29,208 nt of DNA from contig DAIDTN010000084.1 of NCBI GenBank assembly GCA_027457185.1, positions 1 to 29,208 on the forward strand. The letters run 5' to 3'. The notes below the pieces were generated by a model. The model saw only the letters and a program-made list of their open reading frames with translations, was not told the DNA's origin and ran no database searches. Made by a program: the position numbers and the translations under genes. This stretch comes from Burkholderiales bacterium (GTDB lineage Bacteria > Pseudomonadota > Gammaproteobacteria > Burkholderiales > SG8-39). Within the stretch, counting starts at the first letter, position 1. Each line of letters starts with the position of its first letter. This document shows positions 6,110 through 13,910 of this stretch, in pieces.

Positions 6110-7003
6110 TCAGGGATAAAACAGATACAGGCGGTAGCCGGTGGCCTTGACCTGCGAGCCCTCGATGAACACCTTGATCGCGATTTCTGAATTGGCGGCG
6201 AACCCGGCCCGCGCGTTGGCGGCCTTGCCCAGATAGTCAGACGGTGTAAGCACGCGTCGCACTACCGGTTGGTCCTGCGCGTCGGTAAGCGTCAGCTCAA
6301 GCAAGGGTAGCTGCTGATCGAAAATGGCGCGGTTCTTGAGCGTCGCCGTCAATACCATGACGTTGGGATTGGTCGTATCGGCCTGCAGGTCCGACGCTTC
6401 TATGCTCATCAACTTGATGCGCCGCGGCAGCGGCAAGTCACAGCCCAGGATCGCGCACAGCGCAAGGGCATGGGGTTTGGCCTGCGGGAACAGCACGATG
6501 ATGGTACTGCGGTAGAAGTACGCCGCCTGGGCGAGCAATACCAATAGCAACAGGAGCGCGCCCAGCAACCAGGGCCAGCGGCGCGCGTGCTTGGCCGTGT
6601 CCGACGCCGCGATCGGTCCGAAATCGAATGGGCCTGCGCCTGACGCGGCCCACGGTTCGATGCTCGCCGGCTGCGCGGGCTCGGGTGTCTCAGCCTCGGA
6701 CATACCGGCTCCGGCCAAGTTTGTTTCGATCTCTTGGTCTCGGCTCGCCGCGATCGCAGGCTCCTGCACCTCGGCGCTGACGTCCCCCGCTTCCGCCGGA
6801 ACAGATGCTGCGGCAGTTGTACTGGCGCTCATAACCGCGTGCTCGCGCGGCACGGATAGCGCCGGGGCGATCTCCTCGACCAGATGTTCGAGCGCATCGA
6901 ATACCCGGTTGCATTTGCCGCAGCGCACCTGCCCTGCGCGCGCCGCAAGCTGCTCCGCGTGCACGCGAAAATGGGTATGGCAGGAAGGACAGTAGGTGAT
7001 CAA
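6110..7003 (-). CDS. zinc-ribbon and DUF3426 membrane protein
   Basis: A 297-residue protein of unknown function. It begins with a zinc-ribbon (MJ0042 type): CPSC at residues 5-8 and CGKC at 28-31. A low-complexity Ala/Glu/Pro linker follows, then one transmembrane helix (about residues 144-164, WPWLLGALLLLLVLLAQAAYF). The C-terminal DUF3426 domain is probably periplasmic. The start is a TTG at 7003 whose last two bases overlap the prmA stop (TTGA). It is chosen because the zinc-ribbon begins immediately after it and no ATG is available before the first cysteine pair. Its place after prmA is conserved in betaproteobacteria and suggests translational coupling. Confidence 0.85.
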   Translation of the reverse strand: MITYCPSCHTHFRVHAEQLAARAGQVRCGKCNRVFDALEHLVEEIAPALSVPREHAVMSASTTAAASVPAEAGDVSAEVQEPAIAASRDQEIETNLAGAGMSEAETPEPAQPASIEPWAASGAGPFDFGPIAASDTAKHARRWPWLLGALLLLLVLLAQAAYFYRSTIIVLFPQAKPHALALCAILGCDLPLPRRIKLMSIEASDLQADTTNPNVMVLTATLKNRAIFDQQLPLLELTLTDAQDQPVVRRVLTPSDYLGKAANARAGFAANSEIAIKVFIEGSQVKATGYRLYLFYP

Positions 7004-7890
7004 GGCCGCAGGCCCTCGAGCAGCACCCAGCCGCCGTCGCTGGCACCGACGTACAGCGCGAACCAGGGCGTGTAGGCCGCCATCACCTCCTCCGCCTGGG
7101 TCTCGAGTATGCCCGACAGCGCGATGCGCCCTCCGTGGCCCGTGTGACCGGCGAGCACCGGCGCAAGCAGTATCAGCGGATTGGCAAGGATATTTGCGAC
7201 CACGAGGTCCGCCTGAAAATCAGGAGCCGTCTCCGTATTGATAAAGCGCGCGTCGACCCGGTTACGCTCGGCGTTCGCTTGCGCTGCGAGGAGCGCCAGC
7301 GTGTCCAGGTCGACGCCGAGCACGGCGCTCGCGCCGAGGCGCTGCGCGGCAATGGCTAATATACCCGAACCACAGCCGTAGTCCAGAACACGCTCTCCCC
7401 CGCGTATCGTGCGCTCCAGCCACTGCAAACACAGCCGCGTACTGGGATGACTGCCGGTGCCGAAGGCGAGACCCGGGTCGAGCACCAGATTAACCGCATT
7501 CGGGTCGGGCGCCGTCGCCCAGGATGGCACTATCCACAGCTTGTCGGAGATGCGGATCGGTTCGAACTGCGACTGGCTGCGCCGCACCCAATCTTCGTTC
7601 GCCACCGGCTCGACGCGGTAATCCGGCGCTTGCGCCAGACCGATTTGGGCGCAGGCGGTGGCAATCAGCTGCGCGGGATCGTCACCTTGCTCGCACAGCG
7701 CATTGATCAGGCTTTGCGGCCAGGCGGTCTCGACGGCCAGTCCAGGCTCGCCGTATAGCGGCGCCTCCTCGGCGGTGCCGGCGCTGGCATCTTCCATGCT
7801 GACCGACAGCGCGCCCTGCTCGAGCAGCGCGTCGCTCAAGGCATCGGCAAAGCGCGCGTCGGTACGCAATATGAGCGACACCCAGGCCAG
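7000..7890 (-). CDS. prmA: ribosomal protein L11 methyltransferase
   Basis: A 296-residue PrmA (E. coli protein 293). It methylates ribosomal protein L11 using S-adenosylmethionine. The N-terminal recognition domain carries LILRTDARFADALSDALLEQ. The methyltransferase core has LDPGLAFGTGSHPST, VLDYGCGSGILAIAA (SAM-binding motif I) and VVANILANPL (motif IV). The start is unusual. Family proteins begin M-(P/A)-W, which aligns with a CTG codon at 7890, preceded by GAAAGG with eight bases of spacing. The nearest standard alternative is GTG at 7881, which lacks a well-placed ribosome-binding site and removes three residues. No in-frame ATG is near. The gene begins four bases after the accC stop, so coupling is likely. 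Confidence 0.9.
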   Translation of the reverse strand: MAWVSLILRTDARFADALSDALLEQGALSVSMEDASAGTAEEAPLYGEPGLAVETAWPQSLINALCEQGDDPAQLIATACAQIGLAQAPDYRVEPVANEDWVRRSQSQFEPIRISDKLWIVPSWATAPDPNAVNLVLDPGLAFGTGSHPSTRLCLQWLERTIRGGERVLDYGCGSGILAIAAQRLGASAVLGVDLDTLALLAAQANAERNRVDARFINTETAPDFQADLVVANILANPLILLAPVLAGHTGHGGRIALSGILETQAEEVMAAYTPWFALYVGASDGGWVLLEGLRP

Positions 7891-7894
7891 GGAA

Positions 7895-9265
7895 TCAACC
7901 TTTCTCGAGTTTTTGCTGCGCGAGCTTTTGCTCGAGATAATGGATGCTGGTCCCCCCCTTGATGAAACGGTCGTCGAGCAGCAGATCCTGATGCAGCGGG
8001 ATATTGGTCTGGATGCCCTGCACCGCCATCTCGGACAAAGCAATACGCATGCGCCGCAGCGCCTGGTCGCGCGTCACCCCGTAGGCAATTACCTTGCCGA
8101 TCAATGAATCGTAGTTGGACGGCACAAAATAGCCTTGATAAATGTGCGAATCGACGCGAATGCCAGGGCCCCCGGGCGGATGATAGGAAATTATGCGGCC
8201 AGGCGAGGGCGTGAACTTGAACGGGTCCTCGGCATTGATGCGGCACTCTATTGCATGCCCGCGCAGCATCACGTCGCGCTGGCGCAGACGCAGCTTTTCA
8301 CCCGCAGCGACGCGGATTTGCTCCTGCACCAAGTCCACTCCGGTGATCATTTCGGTGACCGGATGCTCGACCTGGATACGCGTGTTCATTTCGATGAAAT
8401 AGAACTCTCCGCCCTCGTACAGGAACTCGAACGTGCCGACACCGCGATAGCCGATCTTGCGACAGGCCTCGGCGCAGCGTTCGCCGATGCGGATGCGCTG
8501 GCGTTCGGTCACACCAGGTGCCGGCGCCTCTTCGATGATCTTCTGGTGCCGCCGCTGCATCGAGCAGTCGCGTTCGCCCAGGTACACGGCGTTCTTGTAT
8601 TCGTCGGCGAGCACCTGAATCTCGATGTGTCGCGGGTTTTCGAGAAATTTCTCCAGATACACCTCGGGGTTGCCGAAAGCGGCCTGCGCCTCCTGGTGCG
8701 TCAAATTTACCGCGGCGAGCAACGCCGCCTCTGTGTGCACAACGCGCATGCCGCGCCCGCCGCCACCGCCCGAGGCCTTGACGATCACCGGATAGCCGAC
8801 CTTGCGCGCAATTTTGACGATTTCATCGTTTTGATCCGGCAAGGCTCCTTCAGAACCCGGCACGCAGGGGATACCCGCCTTGATCATCGCCACTTTGGCG
8901 TTGATCTTGTCACCCATGAGCCGTATGGTCTCCGGGCGCGGACCGATGAAAACGAAACCGCTCTTCTCGACCCGCTCGGCAAAGTCGGCATTTTCGGAAA
9001 GAAAACCGTATCCCGGGTGAATGGCCTCGGAATCGGTCACCTCCGCCGCGCTGATGATGGCGGGGATGTTGAGATAGCTGGCCGCTGACGGGGCGGGGCC
9101 GATGCACACCGATTCGTCGGCGAGTTTGACATACTTGGCCTCGCTGTCGGCTTCGGAATGCACCATAACGGTCTTGATACCCAGCTCGCGGCAGGCGCGC
9201 TGGATGCGTAGGGCAATTTCACCGCGATTGGCGATGAGGACCTTCTTAAACACGACCGGAAGCAT
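7895..9265 (-). CDS. accC: acetyl-CoA carboxylase, biotin carboxylase subunit
   Basis: Full-length AccC (456 residues from the ATG at 9265, or 452 from GTG at 9253; E. coli 449). It carboxylates the biotin on AccB with ATP and bicarbonate, the first step of fatty acid synthesis. Motifs in order: VLIANRGEIALRIQRACRE at the N-terminus, the ATP-grasp glycine loop KASGGGGGRGMRVV, ERDCSMQRRHQKIIEEAPAP, and EMNTRIQVEHPVTEM with metal and catalytic residues. The family N-terminus (MFxKxLIANRGE) favours GTG at 9253, but neither start has an evident ribosome-binding site. A short upstream reading frame (9246-9329) overlaps both. accB is 81 bases upstream and prmA directly downstream. Confidence 0.96.
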   Translation of the reverse strand: MLPVVFKKVLIANRGEIALRIQRACRELGIKTVMVHSEADSEAKYVKLADESVCIGPAPSAASYLNIPAIISAAEVTDSEAIHPGYGFLSENADFAERVEKSGFVFIGPRPETIRLMGDKINAKVAMIKAGIPCVPGSEGALPDQNDEIVKIARKVGYPVIVKASGGGGGRGMRVVHTEAALLAAVNLTHQEAQAAFGNPEVYLEKFLENPRHIEIQVLADEYKNAVYLGERDCSMQRRHQKIIEEAPAPGVTERQRIRIGERCAEACRKIGYRGVGTFEFLYEGGEFYFIEMNTRIQVEHPVTEMITGVDLVQEQIRVAAGEKLRLRQRDVMLRGHAIECRINAEDPFKFTPSPGRIISYHPPGGPGIRVDSHIYQGYFVPSNYDSLIGKVIAYGVTRDQALRRMRIALSEMAVQGIQTNIPLHQDLLLDDRFIKGGTSIHYLEQKLAQQKLEKG

Positions 9266-9346
9266 AGCCCGCGGGCATACGGGCCGGAGCGCACGCGCCC
9301 CGACCGGGGATTTCGGCGTTGCTGCTCATTTTTTGCCGGTCTCGCT

Positions 9347-9787
9347 TCACTCTATTAATACCAAGGGTTCGCCATACTCGACCGGCTGGCCGTTGTCGAC
9401 CAGGATAGCCTTTATGACCCCGTCCTTATCGCACTCGATTTCGTTGAGCAGCTTCATCGCCTCGATGATGCAGATGGTGTCGCCCGACTTGACCGTGTCG
9501 CCCACCTCGACGAAGGCTTTGGCGCCCGGCGAGGGGGAGCGATAGAACGTGCCCACCATGGGCGATTTGACAAAATGACCCGTGATTTCGGCGGGCGCGG
9601 CCACGGTGGCCGGCCCGGGCGCCGTTGACGGTGCCGTAGTTGCGACAGGAACGGGAGCGGCATAGGCGACGCCGGCGACGCCGCTCTTGACGATTTTGAC
9701 TTTCTCCTCGCCTTCGGTCACCTCCAACTCGGAGATTCCGGATTCCTGCACCAGGTCGATCAATTTCTTTAGCTTGCGCAAATCCAT
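9347..9787 (-). CDS. accB: acetyl-CoA carboxylase, biotin carboxyl carrier protein
   Basis: A 146-residue biotin carrier of acetyl-CoA carboxylase. The N-terminal domain (MDLRKLKKLIDLVQESGISE, ELEVTEGEEKVKI) is joined by an Ala/Pro/Thr-rich swinging linker (residues about 42-66) to the biotinyl domain. The biotin-accepting lysine is Lys112 in EAMKLLNEIE, and the domain also shows SPMVGTFYRSPSPGAKAFVEVG. A full-strength ribosome-binding site, AAGGAGGT, precedes the ATG. It lies between aroQ and accC in the conserved betaproteobacterial order. Confidence 0.97.
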   Translation of the reverse strand: MDLRKLKKLIDLVQESGISELEVTEGEEKVKIVKSGVAGVAYAAPVPVATTAPSTAPGPATVAAPAEITGHFVKSPMVGTFYRSPSPGAKAFVEVGDTVKSGDTICIIEAMKLLNEIECDKDGVIKAILVDNGQPVEYGEPLVLIE

Positions 9788-9838
9788 GTCGGTACCTCCT
9801 TGCTGCGCGGCGAGCGCCGGGCGCGCCGGAATGCGATT

Positions 9839-10333
9839 TCAGGTCTGGCGCAGAATGAACTGCAACGCCAACTCGTAGCCGTGGCTGCCCAAACCGCAGA
9901 CAGTTCCGGTCGCCAGATCGGAAAAATAGGAATGGCTGCGAAACGGCTCGCGCGCGTGGATGTTGGACAAATGGACTTCAATGAACGGGATCGCCACCCC
10001 CGCCAGGGCATCGCGCAGTGCGACACTGGTATGGGTGAAGCCGGCGGGATTGATGATAATGGAAGCAACTTGCTGTCTTCCAGCCAGTTGCACGCGGTCG
10101 ATGAGCACTCCTTCATGATTGCTCTGGAAGCAGATTACCACCGCCCCAGCAGCCTTGCCCAAACTCACCAAGCGGCGGTTGATATCCGCTAGCGTTTTGC
10201 GACCATAAACTTCCGGCTCGCGAGTGCCCAGTAAATTCAGATTGGGGCCATGCAACACCAGTACTTTCTTCGGTCCATGGCTATCGCGGCTAGTGCTACT
10301 AGGCACTGCCGTGCTGGGAGCTTTTTTCAGCAT
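9839..10333 (-). CDS. aroQ: 3-dehydroquinate dehydratase, type II
   Basis: Type II dehydroquinase catalysing the third step of the shikimate pathway in the cytoplasm. The core starts at VLVLHGPNLNLLGTREPEVYG (residues 24-44, with active-site Arg38 and Tyr43), followed by FQSNHEG, INPAGFTHTSVALRDAL and EVHLSNIHAREPFRSHSYFS. The protein is 164 residues, about 20 longer than usual. The extra N-terminal segment is Ser/Thr/Pro-rich (STAVPSSTSRDSHGP). No ATG, GTG or TTG lies at the expected family start, so the ATG at 10333 is the best choice; a GTG at codon 10 has no ribosome-binding site. accB follows after 51 bases. Confidence 0.93.
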   Translation of the reverse strand: MLKKAPSTAVPSSTSRDSHGPKKVLVLHGPNLNLLGTREPEVYGRKTLADINRRLVSLGKAAGAVVICFQSNHEGVLIDRVQLAGRQQVASIIINPAGFTHTSVALRDALAGVAIPFIEVHLSNIHAREPFRSHSYFSDLATGTVCGLGSHGYELALQFILRQT

Positions 10334-10419
10334 ATATGCAAGTTTGCCGCAAATAGGTGCCAGATGTCCAGCTTTTCAAAGAAGTTCGCCGACACCGATC
10401 GACTCCGGTGTGGATGCAA

Positions 10420-10947
10420 CTAGAGCAGCGGTGCCAGCGCCGTGTTCAACGCGGCTTCCGACAAGGCTCCCGCATGGGTGAGTGCTACCTGCCCAGCCCG
10501 GTCCAAGATTAGCGTAAACGGCAACACTTCCGCGCGATTGCCAAGGTCCTTGGTGGCGGCCAAGGTTTCCGCGCCACCGATCAGCAAGCTATATTCAATA
10601 CCCATTTCGTCGGAATATTCACGTACTTTAACCGTATTATCTGCGGCGATACCTACAACTTCGACGCTGTTTGCTGTATATTTCTCATGTATTTTGTTTA
10701 ATGTTGGGATTTCCTCCCGACAGGGCAAGCACCAAGTTGCCCAAACGTTCACTACCAGTATTTTGCCAAGCTGTCGGGAGAGGGTCTGCCTCTTGCCGTT
10801 CAAGTCCGCAAGCGGTAACAGCAGGATTCTCTGAGCCGCCATTTTGTTCGTCGGGGAGTCCAGGTGGGCGCGATTGAAATGGTATCCGGCAAACCCGGAA
10901 GCAGCCGCGGCCATCAGCAATGCGCCGATCTGTAGCCACTTATTCAC
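10420..10947 (-). CDS. TlpA-family thiol:disulfide oxidoreductase
   Basis: A 175-residue membrane-anchored, thioredoxin-fold protein, probably facing the periplasm and reducing disulfides (for example in cytochrome or copper-protein maturation). An N-terminal hydrophobic segment (KWLQIGALLMAAAASGFAGY) acts as anchor. The redox motif is WATWCLPCREEIP, and the cis-proline motif is VLPFTLILDRAGQV. I choose GTG at 10947 because it gives MNKWLQIGALL, a normal signal anchor, and overlaps the stop of the upstream gene. An in-frame ATG at 10986 would add 13 residues and overlap that gene further. The gene sits before aroQ, as in other betaproteobacteria. Base composition looks lower in G+C than its neighbours. 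Confidence 0.88.
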   Translation of the reverse strand: MNKWLQIGALLMAAAASGFAGYHFNRAHLDSPTNKMAAQRILLLPLADLNGKRQTLSRQLGKILVVNVWATWCLPCREEIPTLNKIHEKYTANSVEVVGIAADNTVKVREYSDEMGIEYSLLIGGAETLAATKDLGNRAEVLPFTLILDRAGQVALTHAGALSEAALNTALAPLL

Positions 10948-11548
10948 CGCTGGCAACCAGAGTCCGCACCGCATCCAGGCCGGCACGCTCCAGCGGCCGG
11001 CCCAGAGGGGACGTCTTGACGCTGCGGCGCTCGTCGCCGGGCCAGTAGACCGTCACACGAACCGGTGTCCCCTGCCAGTCCAGGGAGAGCACGCTAACCG
11101 CCCGCTCCTGATTTCCACTGTAATGACGTAACTCCGCGGTCTGGTAAGGAATGTTGCGGTTAAGGAGAAAGATCTCCAATTCCTTGCCGCTATCGGCAAA
11201 TACCTGCAGATCGATATCAGCATAACGCCCGGCGGTACCCTTAAGCACCGGGCCCGTGAGGTAGGGCTTGAACTCCGCCAGCTGTTCCATTGCCGCCAGC
11301 GCCTGACTGCGCAGGTAACGCAGGCGTTCGCGCTGTTCCTCGCCTTGGTACAGAGACTGGTATACGCGCAGCTCGGTTTCGATCTCATCGTTATCCGGCA
11401 GGGACTGGGTATCACCGGCACCCAGCTGGCGCGCCGCCTTGCGCTTGGCCATGGCGAAATCTTCGACGCCGTCTTCTGCCATAATGCGAGCGGCGATCGC
11501 GGCAATCCGGGTGCGCATCTGTTGCTGCTTAAACTTTTCCTTGGGCAT
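10940..11548 (-). CDS. unrecognised protein with nucleotidyltransferase-like motif
   Basis: A 202-residue soluble, charged protein I cannot name with confidence. The N-terminal half is helical and basic/acidic (MPKEKFKQQQMRTRIAAIAA, then EDFAMAKRKAARQLGAGD). The middle contains GTAGRYADIDLQVF (residues 104-117). The G-T plus D-I-D pattern resembles the metal-binding strand of small nucleotidyltransferases, but the spacing between the glycine and the aspartates is shorter than usual and I see no clear third carboxylate. The start ATG at 11548 follows GGAG with six bases of spacing; an upstream in-frame start at 11608 lacks this. It overlaps tlpA by eight bases and is divergent from mpl, so it likely shares the control region at 11549-11724. 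Confidence 0.75.
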   Translation of the reverse strand: MPKEKFKQQQMRTRIAAIAARIMAEDGVEDFAMAKRKAARQLGAGDTQSLPDNDEIETELRVYQSLYQGEEQRERLRYLRSQALAAMEQLAEFKPYLTGPVLKGTAGRYADIDLQVFADSGKELEIFLLNRNIPYQTAELRHYSGNQERAVSVLSLDWQGTPVRVTVYWPGDERRSVKTSPLGRPLERAGLDAVRTLVASGE

Positions 11549-11575
11549 CCCGCACTCCGCGCGCACGCTTTTTGG

Positions 11576-11581
11576 GATAAT
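11576..11581 (-). promoter_or_regulatory. possible -10 element for the tlpA-aroQ-acc run
   Basis: The minus strand reads TATTAT 28 bases upstream of the start codon at 11548. No good -35 hexamer lies 17 bases further up (TTTCGC), so the call is tentative. The 176-base divergent region 11549-11724 must hold the mpl promoter as well, but I see no convincing one. Confidence 0.3.
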
Positions 11582-11724
11582 AGCGCAGCGGGGCGCCCAG
11601 CGAAACACGCTAAACTCCCGTGCTGCGTCCTGTCGGGGCCGCAGACGGAAAAGTCAACTTTTACCAGCAGACTTGCCCGACGATCGGCCCCGACCTATCG
11701 AAGGAAAGGCCAAGCGTTCCGCTA

Positions 11725-13074
11725 ATGCACATCCACATTCTCGGCGTCTGCGGCACTTTCATGGGCGGCCTTGCCACGATCGCGCAGCAGGCGGGCCACC
11801 GCGTAACCGGCTGCGATGCCAATGTCTATCCGCCCATGAGCAACCAGCTCAGTGCCCAAGGCATAGACCTGATCAAAGGCTATGGCGCCGAGCAGATCGG
11901 CTTAAAGCCAGACTTGTGGGTGATCGGCAACGTGGTTACCCGCGGTACACCCCTGATGGAAGAAATCCTGGACCGTGGCGAGTCCTATATCTCCGGCCCA
12001 CAATGGCTGGCGGAGAATATTCTGCATACGAAGTGGGTACTCGCCGTCGCCGGAACCCACGGCAAGACGACCACATCCGCCATGCTCGCGTGGATCCTCG
12101 AGGTCGAGGGAAAGCGCCCTGATTTTCTTATCGGTGGCGTGCCGCAGAACTTCGGCGTTTCTTCCCGGTTGACTGATTCTCGCTTTTTTGTGATCGAAGC
12201 GGACGAGTACGACACGGCTTTTTTCGACAAACGGTCAAAGTTTGTCCATTACCGCCCAAGAACTGCCATATTGAATAACTTAGAGTTCGATCATGCTGAT
12301 ATCTTCTGCGATATTACAGCTATCGAACGACAATTTCATCACTTCGTCCGAACTGTTCCCCGCTCGGGTCTGCTCGTGTCAAACGGCGTCGATGCGGCTT
12401 TGGCGCGAGTTTTAAGCCAAGGCTGTTGGACCCCGGTAGAGCATTTCTGCACCAGGGGCGGCTGGCAAGCTGACGCGCTGGACGCTGATACCTTTTGCGT
12501 TAGCTTCGCGGGACAAAAGCAGGGGCGGGTACGCTGGGGCTTACAGGGCGAGCACAACCGTTCCAATGCCCTGGCCGCCATCGCGGCCGCCCGTCACGCC
12601 GGCGTCGATCCTGGCGCCGCCTGCGTTGCACTGGGGCGTTTCGACAACGTCAAACGCCGCATGGAGTTACGTGGCACGGCGGCCGGAGTCGCCGTATACG
12701 ATGACTTCGCCCACCATCCAACGGCGATTGCCGCCACGCTGGCCGGGCTAAGAAGCAAGGTCGGCAAGGCGCGCATTCTGGCCGTGCTGGAGCCGCGCTC
12801 GAACACGATGAAACTCGGCGTGATGAAGGATGCGCTTGCGGGCAGCCTGGCCGAGGCCGACCTAGTGTACTGCTACGGCGCCAATCTGGGCTGGAATCCG
12901 GCCAGCGCACTCGCCCCTTTGGGCGCCAGGGCGGTATGCCGCGACGATCTCGATGCGCTGGTAGCCGCCATTGCTGCTGCGGCCAAGCCCGGCGACCAGG
13001 TGCTGGTCATGTCCAATGGCGGATTCGGCGGCATTCACCGGATACTGCTCGATCGGCTGGCGGGCAATGGCTGA
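11725..13074 (+). CDS. mpl: UDP-N-acetylmuramate:L-alanyl-gamma-D-glutamyl-meso-diaminopimelate ligase
   Basis: A 449-residue Mur-ligase that reattaches recycled murein tripeptide to UDP-MurNAc, saving de novo peptide synthesis. The N-terminal MHIHILGVCGTFMGGLA is diagnostic of Mpl rather than MurC. The ATP loop is GTHGKTTT, followed by VIEADEYDTAFFDKRSKFVHY (the Mpl substrate-binding signature), NNLEFDHADIF, HNRSNALAAIAAARH and DDFAHHPTAI. Start is the ATG at 11725; a longer in-frame reading to 11620 lacks family support. The 8-base overlap ATGGCTGA joins it to the next gene. A stretch near 12180-12360 is visibly richer in A/T than the rest. Confidence 0.95.
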   Translation: MHIHILGVCGTFMGGLATIAQQAGHRVTGCDANVYPPMSNQLSAQGIDLIKGYGAEQIGLKPDLWVIGNVVTRGTPLMEEILDRGESYISGPQWLAENILHTKWVLAVAGTHGKTTTSAMLAWILEVEGKRPDFLIGGVPQNFGVSSRLTDSRFFVIEADEYDTAFFDKRSKFVHYRPRTAILNNLEFDHADIFCDITAIERQFHHFVRTVPRSGLLVSNGVDAALARVLSQGCWTPVEHFCTRGGWQADALDADTFCVSFAGQKQGRVRWGLQGEHNRSNALAAIAAARHAGVDPGAACVALGRFDNVKRRMELRGTAAGVAVYDDFAHHPTAIAATLAGLRSKVGKARILAVLEPRSNTMKLGVMKDALAGSLAEADLVYCYGANLGWNPASALAPLGARAVCRDDLDALVAAIAAAAKPGDQVLVMSNGGFGGIHRILLDRLAGNG

Positions 13075-13909
13075 ATACAGCTATCGCATCGTCAACGTGT
13101 TCGCCGAGGAGCGCCTGGCGGGCAACCCGCTTGCCGTGTTCGAGGACGCGCGCGCCATGGACGCGGCCACGATGCAGGCGCTCGCATTGCAATTCAACCT
13201 TTCGGAAACGACGTTCCTGCTGCCCGCCGAGCATGCAAGCGCGCGGGTACGCATATTCACACCAGCGAACGAAATGCCTTTCGCCGGGCACCCGACGCTG
13301 GGCTCCGCCTACGTAGTGCGCGCGCTGAAGCGTTGCGGCGACGCGCTCAGCCTGGAAATGGGCGCAGGAGTCATACCCGTCAGCGCCGCCGGCGACGTCT
13401 TCACCCTGCAGGCGAATGCGGCGAAAACCCGCCCCGCGCGGCTTACGCGCGACAGCCTGGCCAACATGCTCGGCCTGTCGACGGCCGATCTGGGCGAACG
13501 GCCACTTTGGGTCAACACCGGTAACGAGCAGTTGTTGGTGCCGCTCACTTCGCCTGACGCGGTCGCGCGTTGCCAGCCCGAGCCACGGCTGGCCCAGCGC
13601 CACGCCAACGACGCCGGGATGGTCAAAATCTATGTTTGGGCCGAAACCGGCGATGAGCAGATCGTAGCGCGCTTCTTTTTCAGCAAACACCCCGGTTCGA
13701 TCGAAGAGGACCCGGGCACAGGCTCGGCCTGCGCCAACCTTGGCGGCTGGATGATCGCCGCCAAAAAACAACTGCCGCTGGTTCGAACGATCTACCAGGG
13801 AGACCGTGTCGGTCGCCCGTGCCGTTTGCGTCTCGAGGTGAACGAGGCAGGAAAAATATTCGTCGCCGGCCGCGTGATCGAACTCGGCCGCGGGACGGTT
13901 TCGATTTGA
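13067..13909 (+). CDS. PhzF-family isomerase/epimerase-like protein
   Basis: A 280-residue member of the PhzF (diaminopimelate-epimerase fold) family. The N-terminus YRIVNVFAEERLAGNPLAVF and the NLSETTFLLP motif, with the family's catalytic glutamate, are present, followed by PFAGHPTLGSAYV and DPGTGSACANLGG. Family members catalyse isomerisations on varied small molecules, and most have no assigned substrate. No phenazine genes are nearby, so the family name should not be read as a phenazine role. Start ATG at 13067 overlaps the mpl stop (ATGGCTGA), indicating coupling. It is followed by the YqiA-like esterase gene after one base. Confidence 0.9.
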   Translation: MAEYSYRIVNVFAEERLAGNPLAVFEDARAMDAATMQALALQFNLSETTFLLPAEHASARVRIFTPANEMPFAGHPTLGSAYVVRALKRCGDALSLEMGAGVIPVSAAGDVFTLQANAAKTRPARLTRDSLANMLGLSTADLGERPLWVNTGNEQLLVPLTSPDAVARCQPEPRLAQRHANDAGMVKIYVWAETGDEQIVARFFFSKHPGSIEEDPGTGSACANLGGWMIAAKKQLPLVRTIYQGDRVGRPCRLRLEVNEAGKIFVAGRVIELGRGTVSI

Positions 13910-13910
13910 A

